This document shows, piece after piece, positions 1 through 8,990 of a DNA stretch of 64,000 nt; the stretch's first letter is position 1; each line of letters opens with the position of its first letter. The DNA comes from Enterococcus_K sp051713825 (lineage in GTDB: Bacteria; Bacillota; Bacilli; Lactobacillales; Enterococcaceae). A model generated the notes under the pieces. The model ran no database searches and was not told the DNA's origin. It worked only from the letters and a program-made list of their open reading frames with translations. The stretch covers positions 62,001 to 126,000 of the forward strand of contig NZ_JBIOQR010000002.1 of NCBI RefSeq assembly GCF_051713825.1, in the 5' to 3' direction. The translations under genes were made by a program, and so were the position numbers.

Positions 1-63
1 GTAGTTAAAGAGACAAGTGAGTTAACGATGAATAAGTTAGAAACTATTTGGAATAAAAAATAG
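1..63 (+). CDS. 3' end of a gene cut by the window edge, possibly beta-phosphoglucomutase
   Basis: Reading frame 1 is open from the first base and stops with TAG at 61-63, giving 20 visible residues ending in LETIWNKK. The gene ends 24 bases before the GH65 phosphorylase start, so the two are probably co-transcribed. In known GH65 operons this place is commonly taken by beta-phosphoglucomutase, which converts the beta-glucose-1-phosphate made by the phosphorylase, and the helical Leu/Trp/Lys tail is compatible with that family. Identity is inference from context; 20 residues cannot prove it. Confidence 0.4.
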   Translation, partial: VVKETSELTMNKLETIWNKK

Positions 64-87
64 AAAGTTGGATACAGTTTGGCAAGA

Positions 88-2388
88 ATGAATTACAGTA
101 AAGAAAATTTATGGCAAATAGAAGAAGTTGGATTTGATAGTCGATACTTAGGAAAAACAGAAAGTATCATGGCTTTAGGAAATGGTTATCTAGGAAGTCG
201 AAGTGCGACAGAAGAGCGTTATACAAACGAACGACGGGATACATTTATCGCAGGAACATTTAATAAATTTGATGAAAATGAAGTCAGTGAGCTACCGAAT
301 ATTCCAGATGTTTGGTGGATGGATTTTATCATTAATGGAGAAAACTTCTCACTAGAAAAAGGAAAGGTTGCCAATTACAGTAAACGTTTAAATTTGAAAA
401 CGGGTGAGCTGATTCGTGAATTTGAATGGGCAACAGGTGAGATTAAGCTACAGTTTACGTTTCGACGGTTTGTATCTAAAGCAAGAAGACATTATTTATC
501 AAGTTATGTAGAGATTAAAAACTTGACAAGCCAATCAATGGCGATTCAAATTCGCTCAGGAGTAGACGGTCAAGTAACCAATTCTGGTAGTCAGCATTTT
601 AATGAAGGTCAAAAAGGGTTGGTTGACGGGGAATTCATGCAAATGATGCCACAAACGATGGAAAGCCAGATTGATTTTGTTTTTACAGTGACGCATAAAC
701 TACAGGTAGAAAACTTAAAAGAACGAATTGAAATGGGGCGTCGTCAAATATTTATGAATTATTTTTTCGATTTACCAGCTAATGAATCTGCTGAAATTGA
801 AAAAAGAATGAGTATTTACACTTCGATCGATAATGATCTTTCTATACACGAGGTTGAGGCCATGCGTCAAGTAGCGATCTCTGAAATGAAGGAAGTGGCC
901 GAGTTATCGTTTGAGCAATTGTTAGAAGAATCTGCGAATGAGTGGGCAAAAATTTGGGCAAAGCATCCGATTCTAATTGAATCTGAAAGCTTTGAAGACC
1001 AGTTAGCGATTCATTTTGCTAAATACCATCTGCATATTATGACGCCTGCGCATGATGAGCGAATGAATATTGGGGCAAAAGGCTTAAGTGGAGAAGGGTA
1101 TAAAGGACATACATTTTGGGATACAGAAATTTTTATGTTGCCTTATTTCAACTTCACGCATCCTGAAATTGCAAAAAGTTTAGTGACTTACCGCTATTTA
1201 GGATTGGATGGAGCACATAAGAAAGCAGAAGAGAATGGTTATGAAGGAGCTCAATATCCATGGGAAGCTGCTAATCCCGCAGATGGTGAGGTGACACCTG
1301 TGTGGGGAGCGGCAGATATTGTTACAGGCCAGTCCACAAAAATCTGGTCAGGGTTTATCGAACAACACATTACAAGTGATGTTGCCTTTGGGGTTAAACA
1401 ATACATTGATGTGACTGGAGATCAAGAATTTGCAGAAGGAAAGGCCTATGAAATACTATTTGATACTGCCAAATTCTGGGGGAGTCGATTGGAATACAAC
1501 ATAGAAAAAGATAGGTATGAAATCAACGATGTAATTGGACCAGATGAGTACAAAGAGCATGTAAATAATAATGCCTATACCAATTATACGGCCCATTGGA
1601 ATGTTAGGTATGCACTTAACCTTGCCAAAGAGTTAAAAGAAACAAATCCTGAGCTTTTCGAAAAACTGAATCAGAAGTTGGCCCTAGATAGAGTATTAGA
1701 AGAGTTGGCAGAAAAAGTCGAAAAGATCTTACTGCCACAACCTACGGAAGAAGGAATTATTCCTCAAGATGACTCTTACTTAGGAAAAAAAATTCTGGAT
1801 TTAGCGAAGTATAAAAAAATGGATGGAGTCGATGGTTTATTCCATGATTACAATTTGGAACAAGTCAATGATATGCAAATCACCAAACAAGCAGACGTTC
1901 TATTGTTATTATACTTGTTTGAAGAGTTGTTTGCTCATGAGTTGAAACTTAAAAACTTCGATTATTATGAACCAAAAACGACCCATGATAGTTCATTAAG
2001 CTTATCGACGCATGCTATTCTTGCGGCAGACCTTGGAAAGCTGGAGGAATCATATGAATTCTTCAAGAGAGCACGCGCAATAGATATGGGTGCATATATG
2101 AAGTCATCAGATGATGGTATTCACGCAGCTAGTCTTGGCGGTATTTGGCAAATGACTGTGTTTGGTTATGGTGGTGTTCGAATGATCAATGGTCAGCTTC
2201 GAATTGAGCCTCATTTACCTCGCGCGTGGAGTCACTTGACTTATGGCTTTGATTATCAGGGCGAGTCAATTACCGTTACGGTAACAAAAGATCGGGTAGA
2301 GCTCTCTAAAGAAGACAATGGTCGTGCAATTACGTTTTTATCAAATGGGCAACAATATAGTTTACAAAATACATTACATTTATCGTAG
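88..2388 (+). CDS. GH65 family glycoside phosphorylase (maltose/kojibiose/nigerose phosphorylase-like)
   Basis: Full-length (about 766 aa) GH65 enzyme, a family of inverting phosphorylases that split alpha-glucosyl disaccharides with phosphate into beta-glucose-1-phosphate and a free sugar. Seen: the N-terminal beta-sandwich region, then GHTFWDTEIF in the (alpha/alpha)6 barrel, and the general acid Glu in GPDEY at about residue 487 from this start. The phosphate-site signatures KQAD, THDSSLS and GIHAASLGG favour phosphorolysis over hydrolysis. No signal peptide, so cytoplasmic. ATG at 88 is chosen; an in-frame TTG at 79 is possible, and neither has a good ribosome-binding site. Substrate linkage cannot be read from sequence. 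It precedes an ABC sugar importer and a second, divergent GH65 gene. Confidence 0.88.
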   Translation: MNYSKENLWQIEEVGFDSRYLGKTESIMALGNGYLGSRSATEERYTNERRDTFIAGTFNKFDENEVSELPNIPDVWWMDFIINGENFSLEKGKVANYSKRLNLKTGELIREFEWATGEIKLQFTFRRFVSKARRHYLSSYVEIKNLTSQSMAIQIRSGVDGQVTNSGSQHFNEGQKGLVDGEFMQMMPQTMESQIDFVFTVTHKLQVENLKERIEMGRRQIFMNYFFDLPANESAEIEKRMSIYTSIDNDLSIHEVEAMRQVAISEMKEVAELSFEQLLEESANEWAKIWAKHPILIESESFEDQLAIHFAKYHLHIMTPAHDERMNIGAKGLSGEGYKGHTFWDTEIFMLPYFNFTHPEIAKSLVTYRYLGLDGAHKKAEENGYEGAQYPWEAANPADGEVTPVWGAADIVTGQSTKIWSGFIEQHITSDVAFGVKQYIDVTGDQEFAEGKAYEILFDTAKFWGSRLEYNIEKDRYEINDVIGPDEYKEHVNNNAYTNYTAHWNVRYALNLAKELKETNPELFEKLNQKLALDRVLEELAEKVEKILLPQPTEEGIIPQDDSYLGKKILDLAKYKKMDGVDGLFHDYNLEQVNDMQITKQADVLLLLYLFEELFAHELKLKNFDYYEPKTTHDSSLSLSTHAILAADLGKLEESYEFFKRARAIDMGAYMKSSDDGIHAASLGGIWQMTVFGYGGVRMINGQLRIEPHLPRAWSHLTYGFDYQGESITVTVTKDRVELSKEDNGRAITFLSNGQQYSLQNTLHLS

Positions 2389-2398
2389 GAGGAAAATC

Positions 2399-3673
2399 AT
2401 GAAAACTTGGAAAAATATATTGTCAGTAGGGTTACTAGCATTCGCTTCCATTAGTTTAGTAGCCTGTGGGAATGGAAACAAAACAGACGGAAAAGATGAG
2501 ACAGACTTTAAAGGCAAAACTTTAACAGTAGGCGTCTGGGGTGGAAACGAATCAGAAGAAAAAACGTTGAAGTCTCTAATCAAGGATTTCGAAGAAGAAA
2601 CAGGCGCAGAAATTAGCTTGAAAACATATACTGATTATAATACACAAATTCAGACCGATTTAATCGGCAAAACAGCACCTGATGTTTTTTATGTGGACTC
2701 TTCTTATTTTCCATTCTTAGCAAGTAAAAAAGCTTTAGCTCCTTTAGATAAAAAAGAGTTTGAAGCTGATAAGTACTATGAAAACTTAACCAAAGCGTTC
2801 AGTGATGGGGATGAACTTTTCGCAATTCCTAAAGATTTTTCAACGTTAGCACTATACAAAAACACGGGTATTTTTGAAGAAGTCGGCGTTGATCCAGAAT
2901 CTGTTCCGACTTCTTATGAAGAACTTGTGAAGTGGTTGCCAGATTTCCAAAAGAAATTAGATGCTAAATACGGAGACGGTAAAGTCAAAGCTATGAGTTA
3001 TACTGCAGAGCTTTCTCGCTCGTATCACTTAGCTGCTCGTGATGACGCACAACCGATTGATGACAAAGGGATGCCTAATTTATCAGATAGTAAAGTAGTA
3101 GACAACTTATCTATTCTTAAAGATTTGATTGATACAAAAGCGGTTGTAACACCTCAAGAAATTGGCGCCGGTTGGAACGGAGAAGCTTTTGGTACTGGGA
3201 AAATTGCTATGATGGATGAAGGAAACTGGGTGTATCAAACACTAAAGGATGAATTTTCAGACATTAAGTTCTCAATTTCACCGATGGAAACTTATAAAGG
3301 CTCTGAAGGCGGCATGATGTTCTCAGTGGGGTGGGGGAAATATGCAGGTACGAAAAACTCTGCTTTAGCTAATGCGTGGATTAAATATGCAACAGGGGAA
3401 AAAGGAATGACTACCTGGGTAGATGGTACAGGTACGTTACCAACCCGCGAAGATGTAGCTGGGACAGCAAAAATCAGTAAAAATACGGAGCTAGAAGTCC
3501 ATTTAAAAGCGGTTGATTATTCAACCGTATGGCAAAAAGGAACAAGTCTAACAACCATCAATAATGCCTACATGAACTATTGGCCAGATGTGGCTTCAGG
3601 AAAAACAACGCTTGATGAAGCTATGAAAAAAGCTGATAAGCAAGCACAGGAAGACATTAAAAAGGCTGAGTAA
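2399..3673 (+). CDS. Sugar ABC transporter substrate-binding lipoprotein
   Basis: 424-aa extracellular solute-binding protein of the MalE/cluster B type. A lipoprotein signal peptide ends in the lipobox LVACG, so the mature protein is lipid-anchored outside the membrane. The mature part starts in a charged Asp/Lys linker and enters the fold at KTLTVGVWGG. ATG at 2399 is chosen because AGGAGG lies at 2387-2392, six bases upstream; it is 10 bases past the GH65 stop. It is expected to hand an oligosaccharide to the two permeases downstream. No ATPase gene is nearby, so a shared MsmX-type ATPase encoded elsewhere is likely (inference). Confidence 0.93.
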   Translation: MKTWKNILSVGLLAFASISLVACGNGNKTDGKDETDFKGKTLTVGVWGGNESEEKTLKSLIKDFEEETGAEISLKTYTDYNTQIQTDLIGKTAPDVFYVDSSYFPFLASKKALAPLDKKEFEADKYYENLTKAFSDGDELFAIPKDFSTLALYKNTGIFEEVGVDPESVPTSYEELVKWLPDFQKKLDAKYGDGKVKAMSYTAELSRSYHLAARDDAQPIDDKGMPNLSDSKVVDNLSILKDLIDTKAVVTPQEIGAGWNGEAFGTGKIAMMDEGNWVYQTLKDEFSDIKFSISPMETYKGSEGGMMFSVGWGKYAGTKNSALANAWIKYATGEKGMTTWVDGTGTLPTREDVAGTAKISKNTELEVHLKAVDYSTVWQKGTSLTTINNAYMNYWPDVASGKTTLDEAMKKADKQAQEDIKKAE

Positions 3674-3681
3674 AAAAATCA

Positions 3682-3716
3682 GGCAGGGACGGTGACTGTG
3701 TCCCTGCCTACTTTTT
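3682..3716 (+). terminator. Stem-loop with T-run between binding-protein and permease genes
   Basis: A perfect 9-bp GC-rich stem (GGCAGGGAC at 3682-3690 with GTCCCTGCC at 3700-3708) is followed by a T-run at 3712-3716. It lies inside an evident operon. It probably acts as a partial terminator or as a 3' stabiliser that keeps binding-protein mRNA in excess over permease mRNA, as is known for maltose-type operons (inference). Confidence 0.8.
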
Positions 3717-3758
3717 AAGCTGTCACATATAAGAGAGTATGATTCTAAGGAGGGAAAT

Positions 3759-4661
3759 ATGAGTACAAAAGTAAAAAAATCTAAACGAGAAATAAATGAA
3801 ATGATGCAAGGCTATGCGTTTATTTTACCCACGATTTTAATCCTTTTAGTTTTCTTTGTCATTTCTATTGTTTTCGCAATTTATTTATCTTTCAACAAGG
3901 TTGATCTATTTACAGGTGAATATACATGGAATAATTTTGAAAATTACCTAAATATATTTAAAGATTCGAGAAGTCTAGTTGCATTAAAGAACACAGCTAT
4001 TTTTGCTCTATTTGTTGTTCCTATTCAAACCTTAATTGCACTTATTATGGCTTATATTCTTGCTAGTCGGGATGTTAAAGGAAAAAAGGCATTTCGTTTA
4101 ATTTATTTTTTACCAACATTGACTAGTTCAAGTGCATTGACGATTATTTTTATGTTCTTATTTAATATTAATGGTCCTATCAACGATTTTCTGATGAGTT
4201 TAGGCTTTTATACGACGCCAATTAATTTTCTGCAAGAGCCCGAGTATGCTTTAAAGGTTATTATGGCAATGAATATTTGGTCAACGGTGCCGTATTTTAT
4301 GACTATTTATTTAGCCTCTCTAGTTGATTTGCCTTACTCTTTATATGAAGCAGCTGAAATTGATGGTGCGAATGCCTTTGCCAAATTACGATTTATCACG
4401 ATTCCTTACTTACGTCCAATTACTACATATGTGGTATTGACGGGGATTATCGGAACGTTTCAAATGTTTGATCAAGCTTATATATTCAGTAATGGAAGTG
4501 GCGGACCCAACAATTCAACACTAACGCTAAGTCTTCTTATTTATCAAAATGCATTCGGACAAATGCCGACAATGGGCTTTGCAGCGGCGCTAGCAGTTAT
4601 CTTGTCTATTATTATTTTTACTGTAAGCCGAATTGCTGAAAAGCTGAATGGAGGGAAATAA
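3759..4661 (+). CDS. Sugar ABC transporter permease (MalF/UgpA-like)
   Basis: 300-aa inner-membrane permease with about six hydrophobic segments, the first at roughly residues 17-45. The EAA loop that contacts the ATPase reads YEAAEIDGANAF followed by IPYLRP, standard for carbohydrate uptake permeases. The start has AAGGAGGG at 3747-3754. The stop overlaps the next permease start by one base (TAATG), so the two subunits are translationally coupled. It forms the channel with the next gene and takes substrate from the lipoprotein at 2399-3673. Confidence 0.93.
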   Translation: MSTKVKKSKREINEMMQGYAFILPTILILLVFFVISIVFAIYLSFNKVDLFTGEYTWNNFENYLNIFKDSRSLVALKNTAIFALFVVPIQTLIALIMAYILASRDVKGKKAFRLIYFLPTLTSSSALTIIFMFLFNINGPINDFLMSLGFYTTPINFLQEPEYALKVIMAMNIWSTVPYFMTIYLASLVDLPYSLYEAAEIDGANAFAKLRFITIPYLRPITTYVVLTGIIGTFQMFDQAYIFSNGSGGPNNSTLTLSLLIYQNAFGQMPTMGFAAALAVILSIIIFTVSRIAEKLNGGK

Positions 4662-5497
4662 TGAAAAAGACAAAAAAACAACAGATGTTGAAGGTTTTGT
4701 TGTATGTCATTCTGGTTGCCTATGCTTTACTAACGTTTTATCCATTTATCTGGGCTGTCGCAGCAAGCTTTAAACCACTAAAGGAAATTGTTGCGGGTGG
4801 GATGAATATTTTTGGCGGAGAATTTACATTTGCAAATTATGAATATATCTTAGGACGTAGCGAAAACTTCTCACGTTGGTTTATGAATTCGTTAATTGTG
4901 TCGATTATCGGGACTACAATTAACCTGTTTTTGAACACGATGGCGGGGTATGCGTTAGCTCGCATCAATTTCCCAGGCCGGGAGCGAATTTATTGGGGCA
5001 TGTTAGCCATGATGATGGTGCCAGCACAAGTCCTTTTAATCCCTAATTATCTCATTATCTCAAGCTTGGGCATGAAAGATAGTTTTACTGCATTAATTTT
5101 ACCAGCAGCAATAAATATCGGAAATATTTTTATGATGAGACAATTCTTTTTGAGTTTCCCGAAAGATATTGAGGAGGCAGCGACGATTGATGGCTTGTCT
5201 CGAACAGGGACGTTCTTTAGAATAGTTATGCCTTTAGCAAAACCAAGTATTTCTACACAAGCCGTTTTTGTGTTTATGGGGTTTTGGAACGAGTTCTTAA
5301 AACCGATGCTTTATCTAACAACACCCTCTAAATATACATTAACATTAGGTCTACAAACCTTTAAATCTCAAAATGCCGGTCAACGTTGGGACCAGATTAT
5401 GCCAGCTAGTGTTATCTCAATCGTACCCATTATTATTTTGTACATCATTTTTAATAAATATTTTCTCCAAGGTGTTCGTATGGATGGAGAAAAATAA
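4661..5497 (+). CDS. Sugar ABC transporter permease (MalG/UgpE-like)
   Basis: 278-aa second permease, about six transmembrane segments, first at residues 8-32. EAA motif EEAATIDGLSRTGTF with IVMPLAKP, and an FMGFWNEF stretch typical of MalG-type subunits. It starts on the last base of the preceding gene's stop codon. It completes the heterodimeric importer; the ATPase must come from elsewhere. Confidence 0.93.
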   Translation: MKKTKKQQMLKVLLYVILVAYALLTFYPFIWAVAASFKPLKEIVAGGMNIFGGEFTFANYEYILGRSENFSRWFMNSLIVSIIGTTINLFLNTMAGYALARINFPGRERIYWGMLAMMMVPAQVLLIPNYLIISSLGMKDSFTALILPAAINIGNIFMMRQFFLSFPKDIEEAATIDGLSRTGTFFRIVMPLAKPSISTQAVFVFMGFWNEFLKPMLYLTTPSKYTLTLGLQTFKSQNAGQRWDQIMPASVISIVPIIILYIIFNKYFLQGVRMDGEK

Positions 5498-5601
5498 AGA
5501 GCATATTTTGCGAATAATTTTTAGAGTAGACGAATCTATAAATAAGGAAATTAGTTAAAAAGGACGATTTTCAAACTATAGTATGAGGAGATAAATAACA
5601 G

Positions 5602-7581
5602 ATGACGGAAGACTTTATTTTAACTTTGGATGATTTGGGAAGTACCTCCGTTCAAAATATCGAGACCTTGTTTGCTCAGGCAAATGGGGTCATTGGTGTA
5701 CGTGCGAGCTTACCGATTCCACAAAAGGAAAGTAACCCTGGGACATTTTTGAATGGCTTTTATGAGGAACATGAAATTATTTATGGCGAGATGGCATATG
5801 GCTACGCTAAAAATCATCAGACAATGGTTAATTTATTTGATTTGCGAGAGATCAAACTAGCGATTGATGGAGAGCAGAACCTATCATTAAGCGCTCAAAA
5901 TCTTCGATTAGATATGAAACAAGGGGTTCTTAAAGAAGCTTTTATCTATCAAACAAGTGATGGAAAAAAACTTGAATATACATTAGAAAGTTTTTCTAGC
6001 CATGACAATCGAAATATCTATGCACAAAAAATCGAGGTGAAAGCTCTGAATTTTTCTGGAGAAGTTCAACTCAGTAAAAAACCAACGATGATTCGTACAG
6101 AAAAATCGCAGGAGTTTGATCCTCGAGTGAAAAAGGCGAGTATTGACTGGATTCAAGAGGGAAACAAATTTACGACACCTAACAGTCAACTCAGTATCTA
6201 TGTAAAATTTGATTCATTATCTGAGACCTTTATACTTGACCAAGGAGAGACTCGATCATTCATCCAGCTTTATCAAATAGCGCGCACAAATGAATTTTCT
6301 GAAGCTACCTACGAGGAATTAAGGCAGAGACAGAACGAAATTTTTGAAGAGTTTTGGCGTAGTTCAGATATTGAAATAGAAGGAGATCAACGGTTACAAA
6401 AAGGTATTCGGGTGAATCTCTACCATCTGTTTAACTCGGCTGGTCGTGATGGAATCAGTAATTTTTGTGCGAAAGGACTGACCGGAGAAGGATATGAAGG
6501 GCATTATTTTTGGGATACAGAAATCTACTTATTGCCTTTTTTTATCTATACACAGCCTGAAATTGCGAAAAGCTTACTAAACTATCGTAAAAATATCTTG
6601 CCTAAAGCACAAGATAGAGCGAAAGAACTTGGATACGAAGGAGCATTGTTTGCTTGGCGGACAATAAATGGAGAAGAAACCTCGGCTTATTATCCTGCGG
6701 GAACAGCTCAAATTCATATCAATGCAGATATTGCCTATTCCTTTGAGTTATATGAAAAGGTTACAGGAGATATTGATTATATTGAAGAAGTTAGCGAGAT
6801 TATTTTTGAGACAGCGAAATTTTGGGTTAGCTACGGTTTTTTATCTGTAAGAGGCTTTGAAATTCATGAGGTGACTGGACCAGACGAGTATACGGCATTA
6901 GTAAATAATAATTATTACACGAACAAGATGGCGCAAAATAATTTATACTATGCTAGTCAGTTAGCAGAGCGTATGGGAAAAAATGAGCAAGAAGCAAAAA
7001 TTTGGCGAGCTTATGCAGATCAGATGTATTTTGGGTTTGATCAAGTAAAACAGATCACCAAACAAGATGATACGTTTATGGATAAAGAGAGATGGAATTT
7101 TGAGACAACACCTAAGGATAAATATCCTCTGTTATTAAATTATCATCCAATGGTCATTTACAAGCATCAAGTGCTAAAACAAGCGGATACGTTATTGGCA
7201 CACATGCTTCACAGCTCGGCAGTAACAATGGAACAACTAGAACGAGATTTTGACTTTTATGAACCATTAACCACACATGATAGTTCTTTATCAAAAGCAG
7301 TTTATGGCGTTGTAGCTAGCAACTTAGGTCGTGATACGTTGGCCTATGATTTTTTTAAAGAATCTGCCATCATGGATATGGATGATCATCAAGGAAATGC
7401 GAGTCATGGGATTCATGCGGCCAACATGGGTGGTTCGTGGTTAGGCTTAATTTATGGGTTCGCAGGATTAACATTTGATGGAAACGAAGTACAGGTTAAG
7501 AATAATTTACCAAAAGAAATTAAGTCCTTGCGCTTTACACTAACCATTCGCGGTGAGAAGAAGCACTTTGTTATTCAATAA
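5602..7581 (+). CDS. Second, divergent GH65 family glycoside phosphorylase
   Basis: 659 aa, roughly 100 residues shorter than usual GH65 enzymes and than the paralogue at 88-2388, but with the catalytic core intact. Seen: GHYFWDTEIY, the general acid in GPDEY at residue 429, KQADTLLAHML, THDSSLS and GIHAANMGG. The shortening is spread over the N-terminal sandwich and the C-terminal beta domain, which stops soon after the barrel. It follows the permeases after 104 bases with GAGGAG about 11 bases before ATG. The phosphate-binding residues suggest a phosphorylase. With the first enzyme it may attack a different linkage of the same imported sugar series. Exact substrate unknown. Confidence 0.85.
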   Translation: MTEDFILTLDDLGSTSVQNIETLFAQANGVIGVRASLPIPQKESNPGTFLNGFYEEHEIIYGEMAYGYAKNHQTMVNLFDLREIKLAIDGEQNLSLSAQNLRLDMKQGVLKEAFIYQTSDGKKLEYTLESFSSHDNRNIYAQKIEVKALNFSGEVQLSKKPTMIRTEKSQEFDPRVKKASIDWIQEGNKFTTPNSQLSIYVKFDSLSETFILDQGETRSFIQLYQIARTNEFSEATYEELRQRQNEIFEEFWRSSDIEIEGDQRLQKGIRVNLYHLFNSAGRDGISNFCAKGLTGEGYEGHYFWDTEIYLLPFFIYTQPEIAKSLLNYRKNILPKAQDRAKELGYEGALFAWRTINGEETSAYYPAGTAQIHINADIAYSFELYEKVTGDIDYIEEVSEIIFETAKFWVSYGFLSVRGFEIHEVTGPDEYTALVNNNYYTNKMAQNNLYYASQLAERMGKNEQEAKIWRAYADQMYFGFDQVKQITKQDDTFMDKERWNFETTPKDKYPLLLNYHPMVIYKHQVLKQADTLLAHMLHSSAVTMEQLERDFDFYEPLTTHDSSLSKAVYGVVASNLGRDTLAYDFFKESAIMDMDDHQGNASHGIHAANMGGSWLGLIYGFAGLTFDGNEVQVKNNLPKEIKSLRFTLTIRGEKKHFVIQ

Positions 7582-8131
7582 CCTAGATAGTTGAACAACC
7601 TCAAGCTGAGACTCTTAAAGATAGTCAGTGTCTTGAGGTTGAAGCTTGTAAAATTCTGCCCTAACCTCAAGTATCTGTTTTTTTCAATGTAACTGTATTC
7701 AAAGTTAATCTTTGGCTAGATCAGATTTTTCAGCAATAGTAGTCATAACACTTATGGAACAAGCAACAGATATTGAAAAAAGAACAAATTACTGGTTCTG
7801 AGCTTTTCCTTATCATGTTTGATTGCAGGGAGGGGCTTTCTGCTTGTTCACTCTCTTACGCTGATAATAAAATAGATTAAATGGAAACTATCCTTTATCA
7901 AAAAGGAGCGGTCGATAGTAGCAAGTATGGAATTCCAAGATATAAAAAGTAGCTGAAAGAATGTTTTTATATGAGCGGATAGATCATCCGTAGAGATAAG
8001 AATGTTTTTTTAAGCACAAGTTTAGGCGCATCTTATTTCAAAATATTTTTTTATAAGAAAATATTTTAATAAGATGATGAATGTTATCTAATATACACTC
8101 GTATTAAGAAGGATAAGAAGAGGGTGTTTGA
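7582..8131. other. Gene-free stretch with one long stem-loop
   Basis: 550 bases without a convincing gene. A 10-bp inverted repeat (CAACCTCAAG at 7596-7605 with CTTGAGGTTG at 7632-7641) follows the GH65 stop and may end or stabilise that transcript, but no T-run follows it. Near the right end is a very AT-rich imperfect hairpin at about 8041-8067, just upstream of the integrase-like gene. Confidence 0.45.
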
Positions 8132-8620
8132 ATGACAAAATCGCAACATATGAATATTTATCAACGAAAGAATGGTGTTTGGGAGGGATATCGGAAAATG
8201 GGCAACCATCCGGATGGCACGATTTATTATAGTTATGCACTCAATGAGGAGCCTGATGAGGTAATGGAGGAATTGAAGGAGCTGACCAAAGAGGCAGCGA
8301 TCCCTATTACGCGAGTGTATCAGTGGACCAATCACTGGTTAGAAGAGGCGGAAAGGCATTTTGGATTGGAAAAAGCTTATATCGACTACCAAATTATCGA
8401 ACGTTACATTGTCCCAATTTTAAGTCATCGTTTATTGAAGGAGTTGGATCAAGGCATGATGCAACGTGTGGTGAATTCTTGGATAACTGATTATGAGCTT
8501 TCTGAAGAGAAGGTCCAAAGAGTTTTCCAAAAAGTGAAGCAGATTTTTACAGCAGCTTATGAAAAAGGTTATTTGGAAGAGAATATTTGTCAAGGGATAC
8601 TATTTGATTGTTATAAATAA
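8132..8620 (+). CDS. Orphan integrase N-terminal (AP2-like / SAM-like core-binding) protein
   Basis: 162 aa. Residues about 8-30 (IYQRKNGVWEGYRKMG) look like the arm-site-binding N-terminal domain of phage/Tn916-type tyrosine recombinases. Residues about 60-155 are helical and resemble the core-binding SAM-like domain, ending in EENICQGI, where an integrase would continue to its catalytic domain. The catalytic Arg-His-Arg-Tyr part is absent and the frame ends at TAA, with a terminator at 8739-8785. Either a decayed integrase or a stand-alone DNA-binding protein. No matching att sites or prophage genes were seen nearby. Confidence 0.6.
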   Translation: MTKSQHMNIYQRKNGVWEGYRKMGNHPDGTIYYSYALNEEPDEVMEELKELTKEAAIPITRVYQWTNHWLEEAERHFGLEKAYIDYQIIERYIVPILSHRLLKELDQGMMQRVVNSWITDYELSEEKVQRVFQKVKQIFTAAYEKGYLEENICQGILFDCYK

Positions 8621-8990
8621 AATGTTTGACAGAAAATTTGGTTGATTTTGTGAAGCATCGAACGATAAATACTTCCGAATTAGCTAAATCAAGTCAGGCG
8701 CTGTTCGTGTACATCGTATGAGTGTTTTTTTACATAGTGGTTGTGCTATCTGGTCGTTTATCCGGCTAAATAGTGCAACCTTTTTCGTCTAAAAAATTTT
8801 TCCTAGCTTTTAAATAGATTTGAAGTCCTTTATACTAAAGCTAAGAGATGTGATATAAAATCAAAAAAAAATATGGAAATAAATGAGAGAGTAGCGTCTT
8901 AAATTAGAAATCAATTTAGCAATAGGTGTTGCTAAAGCAGGTAGAATTATGTTTTTAGTGTAAGGAAAAGTAGGGGGTAGGAAGAACGTC
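8621..8990. other. Intergenic region upstream of the response regulator
   Basis: 370 bases with no gene I can support. It contains the terminator at 8739-8785 and then the presumed promoter region of the response regulator. No clear -35/-10 pair or operator could be fixed by eye. Confidence 0.4.
8739..8785 (+). terminator. Rho-independent terminator after the integrase-like gene
   Basis: An 11-bp stem with two G-T pairs (8739-8749 with 8770-8780) is followed directly by five T residues at 8781-8785. Confidence 0.75.

Noticed and set aside
7596..7641. Stem-loop after the second GH65 gene as a terminator
   Set aside because: The 10-bp stem is real but the loop is 26 bases and no T-run follows, so I did not call it a terminator.
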